This document shows positions 17,097 through 25,782 of a DNA stretch of 64,000 nt, one piece after another. Source of the stretch: Paraburkholderia humisilvae (GTDB taxonomy: Bacteria > Pseudomonadota > Gammaproteobacteria > Burkholderiales > Burkholderiaceae). The notes beneath the pieces are model-generated. The model saw only the letters and a list, made by a program, of their open reading frames with translations, was not told the DNA's origin and did not search any database. The number at the start of each line of letters is the position of its first letter. The first letter of the stretch is position 1. Location of the stretch: NCBI RefSeq assembly GCF_902859855.1, contig NZ_CADIKH010000014.1:62001-126000 (forward strand). The letters run 5' to 3'. A program made the translations under genes and the position numbers.

Positions 17097-18149
17097 TCAC
17101 AAACCAAGCGCGACCGCCAGCAGGCCCGACACGACGCCCAACCCGACCACCGCCGCCGCGACGATGGCCAGCATGCGCGCCCGGAACGAGCGTGCGAGCA
17201 TCACGAGCGACGGCACGCTGATCGGCGGCAGGGTCATCAACAGCGCGCCGGCGGGGCCCACGCCCATGCCGAGCGCCAGCATCGCCTGGATAATCGGCAC
17301 TTCGCCTGCGGTCGGAATCACGAAGAGCATGCCGGCGACCGCAAATGCGACGATCCAGCCGATGTCGTTACCGATCGCCGGGCCGATATGCGGGAACAGC
17401 CATGCGCGTGCCGCGCCGAGCAGCAGGATCAGCACCACGTATTCCGGCACGAGGCGCACGGCCATGCGCGCGAGGATCGATAGCCAGCGGGTGAACGCAT
17501 TGCCATCCGGCTGATGCGCGACGAGTTCGGCCAGGTGCGCGTCGGCGGCACGCGCTTCGCCCGGCGTCACGAGCCGGTTCACCACGTAGCCGAGGCCGAA
17601 CACCATCAGCACACCCAACGCAAGGCGCAGGCCCGCCCATTGCCAGCCCAGCACGAAGCCCATGAACACGAGGGTCGCCGGATTCAGCACCGAGTTGCCG
17701 AGCCAGAATGCGATCGCGCCGCCGGGCGACGCCTCGCGCGCGCGCAGCCCGACGACGACCGGCGCCGCGCAGCAGGTGCACATCATGCCCGGGATCGCCA
17801 GCAGGCCGCCTGCCGCGACACTGCCGAAGCCGGTCTTGCCGAGCACCTTCGCGACCCAGTGCGCCGGCAACAGGGCCTGCACGGCAGAGCCGAGCAGCAG
17901 GCCGAGCACCATCGCCTGCCAGATCGCCTTGCCATAGGCCCACGCATAGCCGAGCGCCGCGTCGAATGACGGCGCGGGCGGACTTGCCGCGGTGCCCATC
18001 AGGATCGACGCGCCGATCGAATGGGTCGACGCCGCGGTGAATGCGCGGTGATAGTACGGAAACCACTTCACATAAAAGAGTCCTGCGACCGCCAGCAACA
18101 GGAAGATCAGCCAGCCCGACGCTGGGGCGGCTTGCCGCGTAGTGTTCAT
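17097..18149 (-). CDS. Permease of the DUF318/ArsP-like family
   Basis: A 350-residue integral membrane protein with about nine helices. A CTCCAAP motif after PGMM sits in the first half and a GEVPIIQA motif in the second. Paired Cys in a membrane segment is typical of this permease family, whose ArsP branch exports organoarsenicals; the substrate of this branch is not established. It lies 154 bp downstream of the selenouridine synthase gene on the same strand, which may be chance. Confidence 0.8.
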   Translation of the reverse strand: MNTTRQAAPASGWLIFLLLAVAGLFYVKWFPYYHRAFTAASTHSIGASILMGTAASPPAPSFDAALGYAWAYGKAIWQAMVLGLLLGSAVQALLPAHWVAKVLGKTGFGSVAAGGLLAIPGMMCTCCAAPVVVGLRAREASPGGAIAFWLGNSVLNPATLVFMGFVLGWQWAGLRLALGVLMVFGLGYVVNRLVTPGEARAADAHLAELVAHQPDGNAFTRWLSILARMAVRLVPEYVVLILLLGAARAWLFPHIGPAIGNDIGWIVAFAVAGMLFVIPTAGEVPIIQAMLALGMGVGPAGALLMTLPPISVPSLVMLARSFRARMLAIVAAAVVGLGVVSGLLAVALGL

Positions 18150-18303
18150 CTGGGTTGTCCTCTGATGCGTTTATTGTTCGTTGATTCGCTTGTTGGTGGT
18201 TCGGATGCTTTTCTTTGCCGGCCAAAACGGATGCGTGATGCATCTTGCCGTGGCGTTTCAGCGCTGCTTGCTTCCGGTATCGGCTGGCCCGTTCATGCGG
18301 CCA

Positions 18304-19386
18304 TCATGTCGGCGCATGCATCGCTGTCGCTTCGCCGGTGGTCACCGACAACTGCGCGAGCAGCGCTTTCGCCTGGCTCACCGTATCGCCGGCACTCGGC
18401 CTGAACGTGAAGTGCTGCGCGTGCGCGAGCTGGCTGAAGTGCTGCCGGCTGCTGCGCTGATACGCGGGGTCGTAGTGCCGCTCGAGCAGCTGGTGGAGCA
18501 GTTCGCCGCGTGCGCGTTCATCGATCAGTTGCTGCCAGTGCATGATCTGCGCACGGCTATGCAAGCCGATTAACAGACTGAGCTGCCGCTTGAACCCCGC
18601 CGGATCGTCCAACAGGTGCCCGTAGTCTTCGAGCAGGAACGCGACCCGCTCGTCGAGCGCCGCGCGAATTTCGACGCACGCCCCCTGATGAAAACGCTCG
18701 AGCAACGCATCAGGCAACGTAATCGCACCGATGCGCCGGCTTTCGGATTCGACGAACACCGGTTGCGCCGGGTGGAATTGCGCAAGCGCGCCCACGAGTG
18801 CGCTATCGAACGCCTTTTGCGACGGCTGCGGCCGGCCCGGCCATGCGCCAAGCAACGAGCCGCGATGACACGCGAGACCTTCGAGGTCCAGCACCTGCGC
18901 GCCGACGTCGCGCAAAGCATGCAACAGCCGCGTCTTGCCGGTGCCCGTATGACCGACGAGCGCGATATAGGCGAAGCGCCTCGGCCATGTCGCGAGCTTT
19001 TCGACCACCGCGCGACGGTACGTCTTGTAGCCGCCGTCCAGTTGCCGCGCCTGCCAGCCGATCATGTTGAACACGTTTGTCATTGATCCCGAGCGCTTGC
19101 CGCCGCGCCAGCAATAGATCAGCGGACGCCAGTTGCGCGGCCGGTCGGCGAAGGTCGTGTCCAGATGATGGGCAATGTTGCGCGCTACGAGCGCGGCGCC
19201 GTGGCGCGTCGCTTCGAACGGCGACTGCTTGTACATCGTGCCGACGATCACGCGCTCTTCGTTCGACAACACCGGCGCGTTAAGCGCGCCCGGAATGTGA
19301 TCTTCGGCGAATTCGAGCGGCGTGCGCACGTCGACGATTTCATCGAAGCGCGCCAGCTCGGTGAGCGGCACAAGCAGACTTTTCAA
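18304..19386 (-). CDS. mnmH: tRNA 2-selenouridine synthase
   Basis: A 360-residue SelU/MnmH protein. The N-terminal rhodanese domain (residues 1-130) has the catalytic Cys in YCWRGGKRSGSM. The C-terminal part is a P-loop domain with GHTGTGKT near residue 145. The enzyme geranylates and then selenates 2-thiouridine at the wobble position of tRNAs for Lys, Glu and Gln, using selenophosphate. selD is not in the window. It is divergent from the MFS exporter. Confidence 0.93.
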   Translation of the reverse strand: MKSLLVPLTELARFDEIVDVRTPLEFAEDHIPGALNAPVLSNEERVIVGTMYKQSPFEATRHGAALVARNIAHHLDTTFADRPRNWRPLIYCWRGGKRSGSMTNVFNMIGWQARQLDGGYKTYRRAVVEKLATWPRRFAYIALVGHTGTGKTRLLHALRDVGAQVLDLEGLACHRGSLLGAWPGRPQPSQKAFDSALVGALAQFHPAQPVFVESESRRIGAITLPDALLERFHQGACVEIRAALDERVAFLLEDYGHLLDDPAGFKRQLSLLIGLHSRAQIMHWQQLIDERARGELLHQLLERHYDPAYQRSSRQHFSQLAHAQHFTFRPSAGDTVSQAKALLAQLSVTTGEATAMHAPT

Positions 19387-19617
19387 TTTGGCAATATCAA
19401 ACGAAGGGGGATTCCGTGCGCAAGCGACGCCCGCGCCCGATTCTGAGAATTCGTGATTATCTCATGCGGCGGCGTTCGCACACTGCCTCTGCCGATCAAC
19501 CGTTCACGCGACGAAAGCTGCCGCGATCAGTAGAATGTCGGTCCGACGCCCGCGCGCCGCTGTATCGCGATTCGCGATGCATGGTTCGCCTGTTTTCACA
19601 TCCACCCCGTCCGCCCG

Positions 19618-21060
19618 ATGCCAGATTCGCCGTCCGCCGCCACACGTTCAGAAGGCTCGTCGTTGATCGTGATGCTCGTCGCGGCCGCGTTCTTCATGGA
19701 GAACCTCGACGGCACGATCATCGCTACCGCGTTGCCGCAGATGGCGCGCTCGTTCGGCGTGCATCCGGTCGATCTGAGCATCGGCATCACGTCGTATCTG
19801 CTCACCCTCGCGGTGTTTATCCCGATCAGCGGCTGGGCCGCCGACCGCTTCGGCGTGCGCAACGTGTTTACTGCCGCACTGGCCGTGTTTACCGCGGCAT
19901 CGATCGTATGCGGGATGACCGACGGCCTCGTCAGCTTCACCGCGGCGCGTATCGTCCAGGGCATCGGCGGCGCGATGATGGTGCCGGTCGGCCGGCTCGC
20001 GGTGCTGCGCGCGACACCGAAGGACGATCTGATGCGCGCGATCGCATTCATCACCTGGCCGGGGCTCGTCGCGCCGGTCATCGGGCCGCCGCTCGGCGGG
20101 TTCATCACGACGTACTCGTCGTGGCGCTGGATCTTCTATCTGAATCTGCCGCTGGGCCTCGCCGGCATCGCCCTTGCATGGCGCTTTATCCGTGCCGCCG
20201 GCGACACCGAACGGCGCCCGTTCGACGGGCTCGGCTTCGTGCTGTGTGGGCTTGCCGGCACGGCGATCATGTACGCGATGGAGCTGCTGGGCCGCGTCGA
20301 TACGCGCTGGTCGCAAGCACTCGCCTTTCTCGCGGTCGGCGCGCTGGCCGGCACAGCAGCCTTCCTTCACGTGCGGCGCACGTCGCATCCGGTCATCGAT
20401 CTGCGCGCGCTGCGCGTGAAGACATTCGCGGTATCGATGGCGGGTGGATCGCTGTTCCGCGTGTCGATCAGCGCGGTGCCCTTTCTGCTGCCGCTGATGT
20501 TTCAGATCGGCTTCGGCATGAACGCGTTCCGCTCAGGGCTGCTGACGCTCGCGGTATTTGCCGGCAATCTGTTGATGAAGCTTGTCACGACCCAGGTGAT
20601 GCGGCGCTTCGGCTTTCGCTCGGTGCTGCTTGTCAACGGCGTACTGGCCGCGCTGTCGCTCGCCGCGATGAGCCTGCTCAAGCCCGACACGCCGTACTGG
20701 ATCATCGTCGCGGTGCTGTTCGCGAGCGGACTGGTGCGTTCGCTGCAGTTCGGTGCGATCAACACGTTGAGTTTCGCCGATGTGCCGAAACAGCAGATGA
20801 GCGGCGCATCGACGCTCTCGAGCACGATCCAGCAACTGACGATCGGCATGGGCGTCGCGCTCGGCGCAATCGCGCTGCGCGTGGCCGCGTGGCTTCATGG
20901 ACATGGCGCGCAGTCCGTGACGACAGCCGATTTCAACGTCGCTTTTCTGCTGGTGGCCGCAGTCGGTCTCGCATCGATTTTCGACGTGTTCGGACTCGAC
21001 GCGCGCGCCGGCGCACATGTCAGCGGGCATCGCACGTCCCGCACGGAGGCCACGCAATGA
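19618..21060 (+). CDS. DHA2-family MFS drug exporter
   Basis: A 480-residue proton-driven transporter. Motif A appears as GWAADRFGVRN and the DHA2 motif C region as GLVAPVIGPPLGGF; LDGTIIATALPQ near residue 30 is the D1 motif of the EmrB/QacA group. Fourteen helices are expected. Substrates are usually hydrophobic drugs or dyes but cannot be read from sequence. It overlaps the next gene by ATGA. Confidence 0.9.
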   Translation: MPDSPSAATRSEGSSLIVMLVAAAFFMENLDGTIIATALPQMARSFGVHPVDLSIGITSYLLTLAVFIPISGWAADRFGVRNVFTAALAVFTAASIVCGMTDGLVSFTAARIVQGIGGAMMVPVGRLAVLRATPKDDLMRAIAFITWPGLVAPVIGPPLGGFITTYSSWRWIFYLNLPLGLAGIALAWRFIRAAGDTERRPFDGLGFVLCGLAGTAIMYAMELLGRVDTRWSQALAFLAVGALAGTAAFLHVRRTSHPVIDLRALRVKTFAVSMAGGSLFRVSISAVPFLLPLMFQIGFGMNAFRSGLLTLAVFAGNLLMKLVTTQVMRRFGFRSVLLVNGVLAALSLAAMSLLKPDTPYWIIVAVLFASGLVRSLQFGAINTLSFADVPKQQMSGASTLSSTIQQLTIGMGVALGAIALRVAAWLHGHGAQSVTTADFNVAFLLVAAVGLASIFDVFGLDARAGAHVSGHRTSRTEATQ

Positions 21061-21272
21061 AGACCGAAGACCTTGAACTGCTCGTGACACGTGTGATGCC
21101 GTTCGGCAAGTACAAGGATCGGGTCATCGCCGACTTGCCGGGACACTACCTGAACTGGTTTGCGCGGGAAGGCTTTCCGACCGGTGAAATTGGGCGGCTG
21201 CTGGCGCTGATGCACGAAATCGATCACAACGGCCTCAAGTCGATACTGGACCCGTTACGCCGCGCGACATAG
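21057..21272 (+). CDS. DUF3820 family protein
   Basis: A 71-residue protein with the core MPFGKYKDRVIADLPGHYLNW of the DUF3820 family, sometimes labelled a quorum-sensing-regulated virulence factor. It starts inside the MFS stop codon, so the two are co-translated. The biochemical role is unknown. Confidence 0.85.
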   Translation: MKTEDLELLVTRVMPFGKYKDRVIADLPGHYLNWFAREGFPTGEIGRLLALMHEIDHNGLKSILDPLRRAT

Positions 21273-21442
21273 CGCCGGCTCAAATTTGTCAGAAGGGCGA
21301 TAACTGTCGTATTCCCGACATGAAGCCGTCTGAAGCCGTCGGTTTCGTAACCGTTTGTTATTTTCAACGGCTTGAAATCCCGTTTTTAAGCGGATACTGT
21401 AGTGCTGCGCTTGATCTCCAAGGAACCTTTTTCATGCGCAGC

Positions 21443-21474
21443 CCCGCTCCCGACTTTCGGCGGGGTTTTTTTTC
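21443..21474 (+). terminator. Rho-independent terminator after the MFS-DUF3820 operon
   Basis: The stem CCCCGC (21443-21448) pairs with GCGGGG (21461-21466) and eight T follow on the plus strand. It lies 170 bp after the DUF3820 stop. Confidence 0.85.
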
Positions 21475-21475
21475 G

Positions 21476-21760
21476 TCAGCGCGCGGTATGCGTTGCAGCG
21501 CTTGTGCGCGGTCCGACTACTGGCAGCAGGTCGACCAGTCGGTGCCCTTCTGCGTAACCCGCGTCGCGCGCTTCGTCCTCGCTGCGAAACGTCGTGACCA
21601 TTTCCTGGAAGCGTGTGCTCTGGCCGGCGAGATGAGCGTCCGCGCCATGCCGGCAAAAGTATGCGGTGTAATGCCAGAGGGTATCGGGTGCGGGTGGTCC
21701 ATACGCCAGCACGGGCAATACCCAGATTTCGTAGCCGTTATGCTCGATTCGATCCCACAT
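21476..21760 (-). CDS. Small uncharacterised protein
   Basis: A 94-residue soluble protein starting MWDRIEHNGYEIWVLP. It has AGGAG six bases before the start, which decides against the longer frame. It contains an aromatic- and His-rich core (LWHYTAYFCRHG). No family was recognised. It converges on the terminator of the DUF3820 gene. Confidence 0.65.
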   Translation of the reverse strand: MWDRIEHNGYEIWVLPVLAYGPPAPDTLWHYTAYFCRHGADAHLAGQSTRFQEMVTTFRSEDEARDAGYAEGHRLVDLLPVVGPRTSAATHTAR

Positions 21761-21892
21761 GGTCGGCTCCTGATGGCGAATCATCAGGAATCCTAGCATG
21801 CGGTATGGGCCTGGAACGAGGATGAGTCGCTGAGTCGCGACATGCGCGTGCGCGACATGTGCATCCGCCATGCGGTTGTGACGCCGGTGGCG

Positions 21893-22264
21893 TTAATCGG
21901 CTGCGGGCTCGGTTTCGTCGGGCACGTTGTTGCCGAACTTGATCGCAACGTAGTAACGCATCGCGGCGACCAGCGGCGTCGCGCCGTGCGACTGGAATTG
22001 CGGCGCATCCGCGGTCGGTCCGGCACCCCATCCGCGCGCTTCGGAATAGCCGACACAGATCTGCGCGCGCTCGATAATCGGACCGCCGTGCGTCCAGTCG
22101 GTTGACGGCGTAAACGCGGCTTCCAATGCACCCGCGGGATCGCCATCGCAAGCCGGTTCTTCGATCCAGCAAAAGCCGTCATCGACACGCGGCTTGGGCA
22201 ACTGCGCGACACGCGCCACCCAGAAATCGAGCAACGGACCTTCCAGATCGGCAACGTTCTTCAT
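21893..22264 (-). CDS. NinX-like (DUF2591) protein
   Basis: A 123-residue protein with WTHGGPIIERAQI and SHGATPLVAAMRYYV, the hallmark of DUF2591/NinX, a family first seen in lambda-like phages but common as a chromosomal gene in Burkholderiales. It starts after a GGGGAGAA site. Function is unknown. It lies outside the prophage defined here, so it may be a phage-derived host gene. Confidence 0.75.
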   Translation of the reverse strand: MKNVADLEGPLLDFWVARVAQLPKPRVDDGFCWIEEPACDGDPAGALEAAFTPSTDWTHGGPIIERAQICVGYSEARGWGAGPTADAPQFQSHGATPLVAAMRYYVAIKFGNNVPDETEPAAD

Positions 22265-22385
22265 TGGTTCTCCCCTGGTTCGACGCCAAAGATAAATAGT
22301 AGCTTTTGTTGGACGTCGATGCCGGATCGGCGCGTGAGCCAGGCGTGAAATGGCATGCGGACTAAAACGGTGCGGGGAAACAGTA

Positions 22386-22461
22386 TGGGGTGGCTGATGG
22401 GACTCGAACCCACGACGACAGGAATCACAATCCTGGACTCTACCAACTGAGCTACAGCCAC
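22386..22461 (-). tRNA. tRNA-His (GTG anticodon)
   Basis: A complete cloverleaf on the minus strand: acceptor strands GTGGCTG and CAGCCAC pair fully, the anticodon loop reads TTGTGAT and the T-loop TTCGAAT. The CCA end is encoded. Base 73 is C and the base before position 1 (22462) is G, giving the extra G-1:C73 pair unique to tRNA-His. Confidence 0.97.
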
Positions 22462-22547
22462 CACTGGAACATCAACCTGGCTCGCCAGAACTGGCTCACC
22501 GATGAAGAAGCGAGATTATACAAATACGTTCCGCTTTTGCCTAGCCC

Positions 22548-23561
22548 TTATTCCAACATTTCGATCGCGGCGCGTTGTGTCGGCTCGCTTTCGACGGATT
22601 CGCGCAAATGCTTTCGCGCTTCATCGAAGATCGACAGATCGCGTGCCGCGAGCTTGCGGTTATCGGACAACACACGACGCCAGCCGCGCGCGCCGGCCAC
22701 ACCGCGATACAGACCGAGCGCATGACGCGTGATCGCACCCGGATACGTGCCGCGCGCGAGCTCCGCCGCACAGTAGTCGATCAGCCTGGCCTCGACTTCG
22801 TCGCGCGTCGGCGCCGCTTCGGTCGAACCGTAGAAGCGCGCATCGACACCCGCCAGCACGTAAGGATTGTGATAAGCCTCGCGCCCGAGCATCACGCCGT
22901 CGACGTGTTGCAGATGCGACGCGACTTCGTCGAGCGTCTTGATACCGCCGTTGATGATGATCTCGAGATCCGGAAAGTCGCGCTTCAGCCGATACGCGTA
23001 TTCGTACTTCAGCGGCGGAATCTCGCGATTCTCCTTCGGGCTCAGGCCTTTCAGAATCGCGTTGCGCGCATGCACGATAAACACGCGGCAACCCGCGTCG
23101 GCAATCGTCCCGACGAAGTCGCGCACGAACTCGTAGTTCTCGACGGTATCGACACCGATCCGATGCTTGACCGTAACGGGCACCGACACCGCGTCACGCA
23201 TCGCCTTCACGCAGTCGGCGACCAGTTGCGGCTCGTTCATCAGACACGCGCCGAACGCGCCGCGCTGCACACGCTCCGACGGACAGCCGCAGTTCAGATT
23301 GATTTCGTCATAGCCCCACTGCTCGCCCAATCGCGCCGAATGCGCGAGGTCGTCGGGTTCGCTGCCGCCCAGTTGCAATGCGACAGGCGCCTCATCCGCG
23401 GTGAACGCGAGATGGCGCGCGACATCGCCGTGAATCAGCGCGCCGGTCGTGACCATCTCGGTATACAGCCACGTATGGCGCGAAATGGCCCGATGAAATG
23501 AACGGCAGTGACGATCCGTCCAGTCCATCATAGGTGCAACGCTTACTTTTCGTGCGGTCAT
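22548..23561 (-). CDS. dusA: tRNA-dihydrouridine(20/20a) synthase DusA
   Basis: A 337-residue FMN enzyme that reduces U20/U20a in the tRNA D-loop. The FMN motif SVAPMMDWTDRH is at residues 6-17, the catalytic Cys is in NLNCGCPS and the phosphate-binding end is GREAYHNPY. The first codons end mainly in A or T (GCA CGA AAA GTA AGC GTT GCA CCT), unlike the G/C-ending body of the gene. This fits a 5' end supplied by the inserted prophage. The start at 23561 was chosen over an 18-codon extension into phage DNA. Confidence 0.93.
   Translation of the reverse strand: MTARKVSVAPMMDWTDRHCRSFHRAISRHTWLYTEMVTTGALIHGDVARHLAFTADEAPVALQLGGSEPDDLAHSARLGEQWGYDEINLNCGCPSERVQRGAFGACLMNEPQLVADCVKAMRDAVSVPVTVKHRIGVDTVENYEFVRDFVGTIADAGCRVFIVHARNAILKGLSPKENREIPPLKYEYAYRLKRDFPDLEIIINGGIKTLDEVASHLQHVDGVMLGREAYHNPYVLAGVDARFYGSTEAAPTRDEVEARLIDYCAAELARGTYPGAITRHALGLYRGVAGARGWRRVLSDNRKLAARDLSIFDEARKHLRESVESEPTQRAAIEMLE
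23500..23561. other. Probable attL core in the dusA 5' end
   Basis: A known integrase family recombines at the 5' end of dusA and restores the gene on one side. The codon-usage switch near codons 9-12 and the GGACTGGAC sequence (23518-23526, minus strand), which recurs next to the integrase start, place the crossover in this stretch. The exact core cannot be fixed without attR. Confidence 0.6.
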
Positions 23562-23604
23562 AACTTGCCTAAAATCCTTATCTGGCGGGCCTTTCGGCTG
23601 ATTC

Positions 23605-23741
23605 GACTGGACCAACCAGTGCGACTATAATTGCTGCGACGGCCCCCGTTTTTTCCCGGTTTTTCCCAACATCACCTTCCAAGTGCGACGGGAAAATGCG
23701 ACGGGCCACCCCCCGAATACGGAAAAGTGGACTGGACCAAC
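23605..23741. repeat. Direct repeats between dusA and the integrase gene
   Basis: The 12-bp repeat GACTGGACCAAC occurs at 23605-23616 and 23730-23741; the second copy ends one base before the integrase ATG. TGCGACGG occurs three times, at 23635, 23684 and 23697. These look like arm-type integrase or excisionase sites and could let the integrase control its own expression. Confidence 0.6.
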
Positions 23742-23742
23742 A

Positions 23743-24855
23743 ATGGCCTCGATACGGAAAGTCAACGGCAAGTGGCGTGCCGAAATTCGCCGCAAGGAGT
23801 ACCCCCCACAAGTGCGTAGTTTCCTTACTGAAAAGGAAAGCCGCAAGTGGGCACGAGACGTCGAAATCGCGATGGACGAAGGCAACTTCGAGCCGGTCGA
23901 CAAGGACGGGCACAAGCTGACGGTCGAGGGCCTTATCAACCGCTTCGTCGAACACCGTGAGGCGCGCCACCGAACCAAACTGAAAGCTCGCAAGGCTGGC
24001 TCGGAGGTCGAGTCGCCCGCTATCGGGCGCTCGACAATGGGCGCGCTTGCCAACCTCAAACGCCTGCTCGGGGACCGGAACGCCGCTCGCCTGACGGCGG
24101 ACGGCGTACTCGCCTTCGCGCGGGACCGTGCCAACGAAGGTGCGGGGCCGGTTACGGTTGCGCTCGACATCTCGACCCTTGGCACCGTCTACAAAACGGG
24201 TCGGAGCATTTTGCACTTGCCCGTAACCAATCCGGTGCCCGAGGCGCGGGCGCGACTCAATGACGCGGAACTCGTCGGCAAAAGCAACGAGCGCGACCGC
24301 CGCCCGACCCTTCCCGAACTGAAGCGCATCAAGGCATGGTTCGCTGCCAAGAGCCGCCAGAAAATTCCGATGCCCGACATTATCGACTTCGCCGTGGCCA
24401 GCGCCATGCGGGCATCTGAAATTACCCGGCTCGCGTGGGATGACCTTGACGAAAAGAACTGCACTATTTTGGTGCGCGACCGCAAGGACCCGAAGAAGAA
24501 GATAGGCAACAATCAAGTGGTGCCACTGCTGCCCGATGCGATGGAGGTCATCCTGCGCCAGCCGAAGGTCGCGGGCGAGCCGCGCATCTTTCCTTACAAC
24601 CATAAAAGCTTCTCTTCCATCTTCCCGCGTGCCTGCACCGCGCTGAAAATCGAAGACCTGCGCTTTCACGATATGCGGCATGAAGGCATCAGCCGCCTTT
24701 TCGACATGGGGATGCAGATTGCACAGGTGGCGCTGATCAGCGGCCACAAGGACTGGAAGCAACTCGCGCGCTATACGCAGGTTAAACCCGCAGCCGTACA
24801 CGAGCAGTTCAAACGCCTGAAGTTGCTCCAAGACCAGAGCGAACAGGCCGCGTAG
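23743..24855 (+). CDS. Tyrosine integrase, dusA-type
   Basis: A 370-residue tyrosine recombinase. An N-terminal arm-binding domain is followed by a core-binding domain (about 60-170). The catalytic domain has Arg in ASAMRASEIT, HDMRHEG as box II, and SGHKDWKQLARYTQ with the final Tyr nucleophile. The arrangement next to the dusA 5' end matches the dusA-associated integrase family. The ATG at 23743 starts the typical MASIRK N-terminus; the 20-codon extension is not conserved-looking. Confidence 0.93.
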   Translation: MASIRKVNGKWRAEIRRKEYPPQVRSFLTEKESRKWARDVEIAMDEGNFEPVDKDGHKLTVEGLINRFVEHREARHRTKLKARKAGSEVESPAIGRSTMGALANLKRLLGDRNAARLTADGVLAFARDRANEGAGPVTVALDISTLGTVYKTGRSILHLPVTNPVPEARARLNDAELVGKSNERDRRPTLPELKRIKAWFAAKSRQKIPMPDIIDFAVASAMRASEITRLAWDDLDEKNCTILVRDRKDPKKKIGNNQVVPLLPDAMEVILRQPKVAGEPRIFPYNHKSFSSIFPRACTALKIEDLRFHDMRHEGISRLFDMGMQIAQVALISGHKDWKQLARYTQVKPAAVHEQFKRLKLLQDQSEQAA

Positions 24856-24870
24856 GATATCACGGGGGAG

Positions 24871-24907
24871 AAACGGGGTGCCGGGAGACTGGCACCCCGT
24901 TTTTTTG
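24871..24907 (+). terminator. Rho-independent terminator after the integrase
   Basis: A perfect 10-bp stem, ACGGGGTGCC (24873-24882) with GGCACCCCGT (24891-24900), is followed by a T-run. It separates the integrase from the convergent leftward early operon, whose last gene stops at 24909. Confidence 0.9.
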
Positions 24908-24908
24908 T

Positions 24909-25151
24909 TCAATGTGTGCGCTCGAAGGCTTCGCGGGCCGTTGCGCGCTCGCGGTCGAGATATTCCGCGACGTCGCGCACGTCGATCAGCACCCGCTTTC
25001 CCTGCTTGCGATGCGGCAACGGAAAGGTGCCCATCGAGATCTGGTTATAGCCGGTCTTGGTGGCGATACCGATTGCTTCGCACGCTTCATCCAGCGTCAG
25101 CACGACGCGCCCATCAAATTGCGCGGCGAGATAGAACATCGAGCTTGCCAT
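24909..25151 (-). CDS. HTH protein, putative excisionase/PrtN-like
   Basis: An 80-residue protein. FYLAAQFDGRVVLTLDEACEAIG is followed by a short wing region ending in LIDVRDVAEYLDRER. The start and end resemble both excisionase-type HTH_17 proteins and the pyocin activator PrtN. It is the last gene of the leftward operon beside the integrase, the usual place of xis. AAGGAG seven bases before the ATG sets the start. Confidence 0.7.
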   Translation of the reverse strand: MASSMFYLAAQFDGRVVLTLDEACEAIGIATKTGYNQISMGTFPLPHRKQGKRVLIDVRDVAEYLDRERATAREAFERTH

Positions 25152-25153
25152 CG

Positions 25154-25381
25154 CTAGTCTCCTTTCGCCCGGTGCCGCCACGGCATCACGCTCGGCAACT
25201 CGCCACCTTTGACATCGAAGCGCACGAGCCGCAGCACCAGCACCGGCACCTCGCCTGATTCAACTTCAAGCACCGCACGCGACACGCCTTCGAGCACCTC
25301 GCCGTCGATCAGCACGAGGGGGTGCGCGCCCGAAAGGTCCAGTTCAGCGATCGGTCCCATCGCTTTCGTTTCGTTCGTCAT
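25154..25381 (-). CDS. Small early phage protein, beta-rich
   Basis: A 75-residue protein whose sequence looks like a single beta-barrel (HPLVLIDGEVLEGVSRAVLE, then VPVLVLRLVRFDVKG). No family was recognised. The ATG at 25381 was preferred because AGGGG lies nine bases upstream; ATG or TTG starts three to six codons earlier are possible. It overlaps the next gene upstream. Confidence 0.55.
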   Translation of the reverse strand: MTNETKAMGPIAELDLSGAHPLVLIDGEVLEGVSRAVLEVESGEVPVLVLRLVRFDVKGGELPSVMPWRHRAKGD

Positions 25382-25544
25382 CGTCCGCATCCCCTGCAAT
25401 CAGGTCCGCGATCGTGTCGAAGCACACCTCGCACAGCCCGCTGATGCGCGTCTCGATCCAGCCCGCCTCGCTGTAGACATTGGCGTCGCTGAATGGCTGA
25501 CCGCAGCAGCGGCAGCGTGTACGAGGTGGGCGGAACACAATCAT
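25344..25544 (-). CDS. Small Cys-rich (zinc-ribbon-like) phage protein
   Basis: A 66-residue protein with CRCCGQPF and CEVCF, spaced like a two-knuckle zinc ribbon, and a very acidic C-terminus (DADDDERNESD). Such proteins often bind DNA or partner proteins. It overlaps the downstream gene by 38 bp in another frame. Confidence 0.6.
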   Translation of the reverse strand: MIVFRPPRTRCRCCGQPFSDANVYSEAGWIETRISGLCEVCFDTIADLIAGDADDDERNESDGTDR

Positions 25545-25548
25545 CGCC

Positions 25549-25782
25549 TCACCAGTTCGCGGGGTCGAGGCACGCGTCCTCACCCCACGTACAGGCACCG
25601 CACATCGATCCGTCATAGACCACCTTCCCGTCACGCACGCCGCTCACGCATGGCGTCTCGCCGCATACCTCACACTGCCGACCGTAGTTCGGCACCCACT
25701 CGTCGACGGCCATGCCCTGCGCGTCGCTGACGGGTTCAGGCACAGCAAACTTCTCGCGGCGCTTTGCGTTCCTCGCGGCCAT
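25549..25782 (-). CDS. Small Cys-rich phage protein
   Basis: A 77-residue protein with CEVCGETPC and MCGAC, two CxxC pairs that could hold one zinc ion. The basic N-terminus (AARNAKRREKF) suggests nucleic-acid contact. It overlaps the gene upstream by 47 bp in another frame, a compact arrangement common in phage early regions. Confidence 0.6.
   Translation of the reverse strand: MAARNAKRREKFAVPEPVSDAQGMAVDEWVPNYGRQCEVCGETPCVSGVRDGKVVYDGSMCGACTWGEDACLDPANW

Noticed and set aside
19416..20990. Long plus-strand frame that ends in the DUF3820 gene
   Set aside because: It runs through the MFS gene in another frame; only its last 71 codons are a real protein with its own start.
23683..23742. 20-codon extension of the integrase
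   Set aside because: It runs through the repeats upstream, and the family usually begins near MASIRK.
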